Source: Bradyrhizobium sp. RP6
Lineage (GTDB): Bacteria > Pseudomonadota > Alphaproteobacteria > Rhizobiales > Xanthobacteraceae
DNA length: 64,000 nucleotides
Assembly: GCF_003837805.1 (NCBI RefSeq)
Contig: NZ_RQIT01000007.1
Span: 221,512-285,511 of the forward strand
Direction of reading: 5' to 3'
The notes under the pieces are model-generated. The model worked only from the letters and a program-made list of their open reading frames with translations. It was not told where the DNA came from and made no database searches. The stretch's first letter is position 1. Each line of letters opens with the position of its first letter. Position numbers and translations under genes: made by a program. Shown here one piece after another: positions 63,876-64,000 of the stretch.

Positions 63876-64000
63876 ATGGATGATCTGTTGCGGGAGTTTT
63901 TGACGGAGACCAGCGAGAGCCTGGACACCGTGGACAATCAGCTGGTGAAGTTCGAGCAGGAGCCGAACAACGCCAAGATCCTGGATAACATCTTCCGCCT
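63876..64000 (+). CDS. cheA: Chemotaxis histidine kinase CheA (3' end outside window)
   Basis: Only the first 41 codons are present. MDDLLREFLTETSESLDTVD and NQLVKFEQEPNN are the start of the CheA Hpt (P1) domain; the phospho-His lies beyond the window. AAGG is 9 bases upstream of the ATG. It lies 197 bases after chpT with a terminator between, so it has its own promoter. Probably the first gene of a chemotaxis operon. Confidence 0.88.
   Translation, partial: MDDLLREFLTETSESLDTVDNQLVKFEQEPNNAKILDNIFR

Overview
The window is high-G+C, densely coded chromosomal DNA from an alphaproteobacterium, most likely Bradyrhizobium or a close relative. The main pointers are a 999-residue PutA without a DNA-binding domain beside its own Lrp-type regulator, a ChpT phosphotransferase followed by CheA, an EipA/DUF1134 protein, a DUF3551 protein, and many copies of intergenic palindromic repeats that I recognise as typical of Bradyrhizobium. 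This assignment comes from family knowledge and was not tested by a search.

Layout. 1-9,200: end of an HtrA-like protease, a lone molybdenum hydroxylase large subunit, a three-gene fatty-acyl operon (enoyl-CoA hydratase plus two acyl-CoA dehydrogenases), and LemA with two TPM-domain proteins. 9,500-13,800: an alanine/proline-rich membrane protein ending in a clear terminator, a single-heme exported protein, a 54-residue membrane protein, and a CoA-transferase. 13,900-21,500: putA/putR with a shared control region, cspA, a SorAB-type sulfite dehydrogenase, and a membrane-ferredoxin-adenylate cyclase fusion. 21,500-26,000: a GT39-type glycosyltransferase and the YcjX/YcjF pair. 26,100-35,200: hemolysin III, two SDRs (one divergent from a MarR gene across a perfect operator), then a LysR-controlled cluster of acyl-CoA dehydrogenase, CoA-transferase and MaoC-type hydratase, with a benzoylformate-decarboxylase-like enzyme downstream. 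35,400-38,100: two tandem CYP153-like P450s. 38,400-41,500: DUF898 protein, M48 protease, DUF305 protein. 41,500-46,300: the three genes of the URC (ribosylurea) uracil-degradation route, led by a structured leader that resembles an attenuator, and a divergent threonine-synthase-like gene. 46,300-53,700: exported and cell-envelope proteins, a second ThDP enzyme, a nuclease-like protein and a GreA-family protein. 53,700-59,150: a looser accessory stretch with a DedA-like protein, a frameshifted PepSY gene, an NTF2-like protein and a very unusual LuxR-type regulator of about 1,020 residues, bounded by tRNA-Val(CAC). 59,400-64,000: a coiled-coil membrane protein, EipA, a YHS protein, CysQ, ChpT and the start of CheA.

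The most unusual object is the LuxR/NarL-type protein at 55,755-58,829. Its receiver-like domain lacks the phosphoacceptor aspartate, its helix-turn-helix looks intact, and about 800 further residues resemble the C-terminal part of exported RTX/VCBS-like proteins, with a recent internal duplication. Second in interest is the URC operon leader, where two adjacent hairpins, the second followed by a T-run, lie between a sigma70-like promoter and the ribosome binding site. No CRISPR array, complete insertion sequence, integrase, phage gene or rRNA was seen.
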